This document shows positions 62,663-64,000 of a DNA stretch of 64,000 bases, piece by piece. The translations under genes were made by a program, and so were the position numbers. Where the stretch lies: the NCBI RefSeq assembly GCF_000269985.1, contig NC_016109.1, forward strand, positions 2,604,001-2,668,000. Direction: 5' to 3'. The notes beneath the pieces are model-generated. The model was given only the letters and a program-made list of their open reading frames with translations, made no database searches and was not told the DNA's origin. Origin of the DNA: Kitasatospora setae KM-6054. GTDB taxonomy: Bacteria > Actinomycetota > Actinomycetes > Streptomycetales > Streptomycetaceae. Within the stretch, counting starts at the first letter, position 1. Every line of letters starts with the position of its first letter.

Positions 62663-63463
62663 GTGCTGGTTCTGCTGCCGCCGTCGGAGGGGAAGGCCGC
62701 GCCGGAGGCGGGGGCGCCGGTGGAGCTGGCGGGGTTGTCGCTGCCGGAGCTGGCCGGGGCGCGGCGGCGGGTGCTGGACGCGCTGGTGGGGCTGTGCGCG
62801 GGGGACGGGGACCGGGCGGCCGAGGTGCTGGGGCTGAGCAAGGGGCTGCGCGGGGAGGTCGACAAGAACGCCGGCCTGCTGACGGCGGGGGCGCGGCCGG
62901 CGGGTGAGGTGTACACCGGGGTGCTGTTCGACAACCTGGGGCTGGCCAAGCTGGACGAGGCGGCGTACGCCCGGGCGGAGCGTTCGCTGCTGGTGTTCTC
63001 CGGACTGTGGGGGGCGGTGCGGATCGGTGACCGGATCCCGTCCTACCGCTGCTCGATGGGGGTGAAGCTGCCGCCGCTGGGCGCGCTGGGCGCGTACTGG
63101 CGGGGCGAGTCGGACGGGGCGCTGTCGGCGGCGGCCGGGGACGGCCTGGTGCTGGACCTGCGCAGTGCGGCGTACGCGGCGGCGTGGAAGCCGGCCGGGG
63201 CGGTCGCGGGCCGGACGGTGACGGTGCGGGTGCTGCAGGAGCGCGAGGTCGACGGGGTGCCGAAGCGCTCGGTGGTGTCGCACTTCAACAAGGCGACCAA
63301 GGGCCGGCTGGTCCGCGACCTGCTGGCGGCCGGCCTGGAGCCGGCCGCCCCCGGCGAACTGGTCGACGCGCTGGAGCAGTTGGGCCACCGGGTGGAGGTC
63401 TCGGCGCGCGGCACCGACCGCAAGCCGTGGCAGCTGGACGTCGTGGTGACCGACGTCCACTGA
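62663..63463 (+). CDS. yaaA: Peroxide stress protein YaaA (DUF328)
   Basis: The 266-residue protein starts LVLLPPSEGKAAPEAGAPVE, and has VYTGVLFDNLGLAKLDEAAY, FSGLWGAVRIGDRIPSYRCS and SHFNKATKGRLVRDLLAAGL, all hallmarks of YaaA. In E. coli it limits free iron and DNA damage during peroxide stress. GTG at 62663 has GAGGAG eight bases upstream. It diverges from the RNB gene and converges with the phosphatase gene. Confidence 0.93.
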   Translation: MLVLLPPSEGKAAPEAGAPVELAGLSLPELAGARRRVLDALVGLCAGDGDRAAEVLGLSKGLRGEVDKNAGLLTAGARPAGEVYTGVLFDNLGLAKLDEAAYARAERSLLVFSGLWGAVRIGDRIPSYRCSMGVKLPPLGALGAYWRGESDGALSAAAGDGLVLDLRSAAYAAAWKPAGAVAGRTVTVRVLQEREVDGVPKRSVVSHFNKATKGRLVRDLLAAGLEPAAPGELVDALEQLGHRVEVSARGTDRKPWQLDVVVTDVH

Positions 63464-63497
63464 GCGCTGCGCCCCCCAGCCCGCGCCCCGGAGCGCC

Positions 63498-64000
63498 TCA
63501 GCGCAGGTGCGAGGTGTCGTTGAGCAGCCGCAGCGAGGCGTTGCCGTCGCCGTAGTACTGGACGGCGCTGAGCGCGGCGGCGGACAGTTCCATCCGGTGC
63601 ACGGCGTCCGGCGGGGCGCCGAGGGCGAGCCGGACCAGGGTCTTGATCGGGCTGACGTGCGAGACGAGCAGCACGGTCCGTCCGGCGTACCGGGCGGTGA
63701 TCCGGTCGCGGGCCTGGGCGACCCGCTGGGCGAGGGTGGTGAGGGACTCGGTGCTGCCGGTGGGCTTGGCCCGGGCGGAGCCGAGCCAGGTGGTGAGGTC
63801 GGCGGGGTGGCGCTCCATCACCTCGGCGAAGCTGAGGCCCTCCCAGTCGCCGAAGTCGAGTTCGCGCAGGCCCTCGTCGATCCGCACCTCCAGGCCGAGC
63901 CGGCGGGCGGTGGCCTCGGCGGTCTGCCGGGTGCGGAGCATCGGGGAGGCGACCACGGCCTGGACGGTGCCGCGGGCGGCCAGCGCGTCGGCGGCCCGCT
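63498..64000 (-). CDS. Histidine-phosphatase C-terminal part, probably RNase H/acid phosphatase (runs off the right edge)
   Basis: About 167 C-terminal residues are visible: VVASPMLRTRQTAEATARRL, EGLRELDFGDWEGLSFAEVM and VLLVSHVSPIKTLVRLAL, the phosphoglycerate-mutase-like phosphatase motifs (the catalytic RHG would be outside). Next to yaaA and the RNB gene in streptomycetes lies a bifunctional RNase H/acid phosphatase with an N-terminal RNase HI domain, so this is the probable identity. The N-terminal domain is outside the window and cannot be confirmed. Confidence 0.8.
   Translation of the reverse strand, partial: RAADALAARGTVQAVVASPMLRTRQTAEATARRLGLEVRIDEGLRELDFGDWEGLSFAEVMERHPADLTTWLGSARAKPTGSTESLTTLAQRVAQARDRITARYAGRTVLLVSHVSPIKTLVRLALGAPPDAVHRMELSAAALSAVQYYGDGNASLRLLNDTSHLR

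Overview
The window is high-G+C actinobacterial chromosome, almost certainly a Streptomyces or Kitasatospora relative. The evidence is the very strong third-position G+C, GTG/TTG starts with GGAGG-type ribosome sites, and typical streptomycete genes: glnA2, an AfsR-like BTAD/NB-ARC regulator, hbpS-senS-senR, map beside a prim-pol protein, and RNB nuclease, yaaA and a histidine phosphatase beside one another. No rRNA, tRNA or CRISPR array was seen; the one structural RNA is rnpB.

Left part (1-6.4 kb): a truncated secreted protein, a STAND NTPase with TPRs facing a decayed TIR-NB-ARC-TPR gene, a small unknown gene, and a broken DUF4365 gene followed by an intact unknown gene. This looks like an eroded conflict/defence patch. 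Core part (6.4-28 kb): glnA2, nadE, a HemK-like methyltransferase, an endonuclease/exonuclease-fold membrane protein, a TetR-controlled DHA2 exporter with a perfect operator, panB, a DrrAB-type ABC exporter, an AfsR-like regulator, an intergenic block of nested repeats, an M50 protease, an F420:NADP oxidoreductase, an MFS permease, map and a prim-pol domain protein.

Central part (28,030-50,855): a 22.8-kb Tn7-like transposon with 28-bp imperfect terminal inverted repeats (24 of 28 match) that begin TGT, iterated internal end-binding sites, and a coupled tniQ-tnsA-tnsB-tnsC operon at the right end. A second tniQ lies just inside the left end. The cargo is a minus-strand metabolic operon: NUDIX, 2-keto-4-pentenoate hydratase, acylating aldehyde dehydrogenase, 4-hydroxy-2-oxovalerate aldolase continuous with an acyl carrier protein, CitE-like lyase, MaoC hydratase, Eis-type acetyltransferase, ABC exporter and GNAT. 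Beside it lie two HTH/TPR regulators, an anti-sigma-like ATPase and a family 2 glycosyltransferase. A probable abortive-infection nuclease and an unknown gene complete the cargo. I read this as a small-molecule biosynthesis/export island carried by a Tn7-like element. No Cas genes are present, so it is not a CRISPR-associated transposon. This is the most interesting part of the window.

Right part (50.9-64 kb): a proline-rich membrane protein, an ACT-domain protein, a beta-lactamase-fold serine hydrolase, a PAS-GAF-PP2C phosphatase, a small membrane protein, the heme/redox-sensing hbpS-senS-senR locus, rnpB, a deletion scar joining pieces of two genes, a DHA2 exporter, an RNB-family nuclease, yaaA and the C-terminal part of a histidine-phosphatase protein. 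The island is visibly less G+C-rich than both flanks, as expected of acquired DNA.
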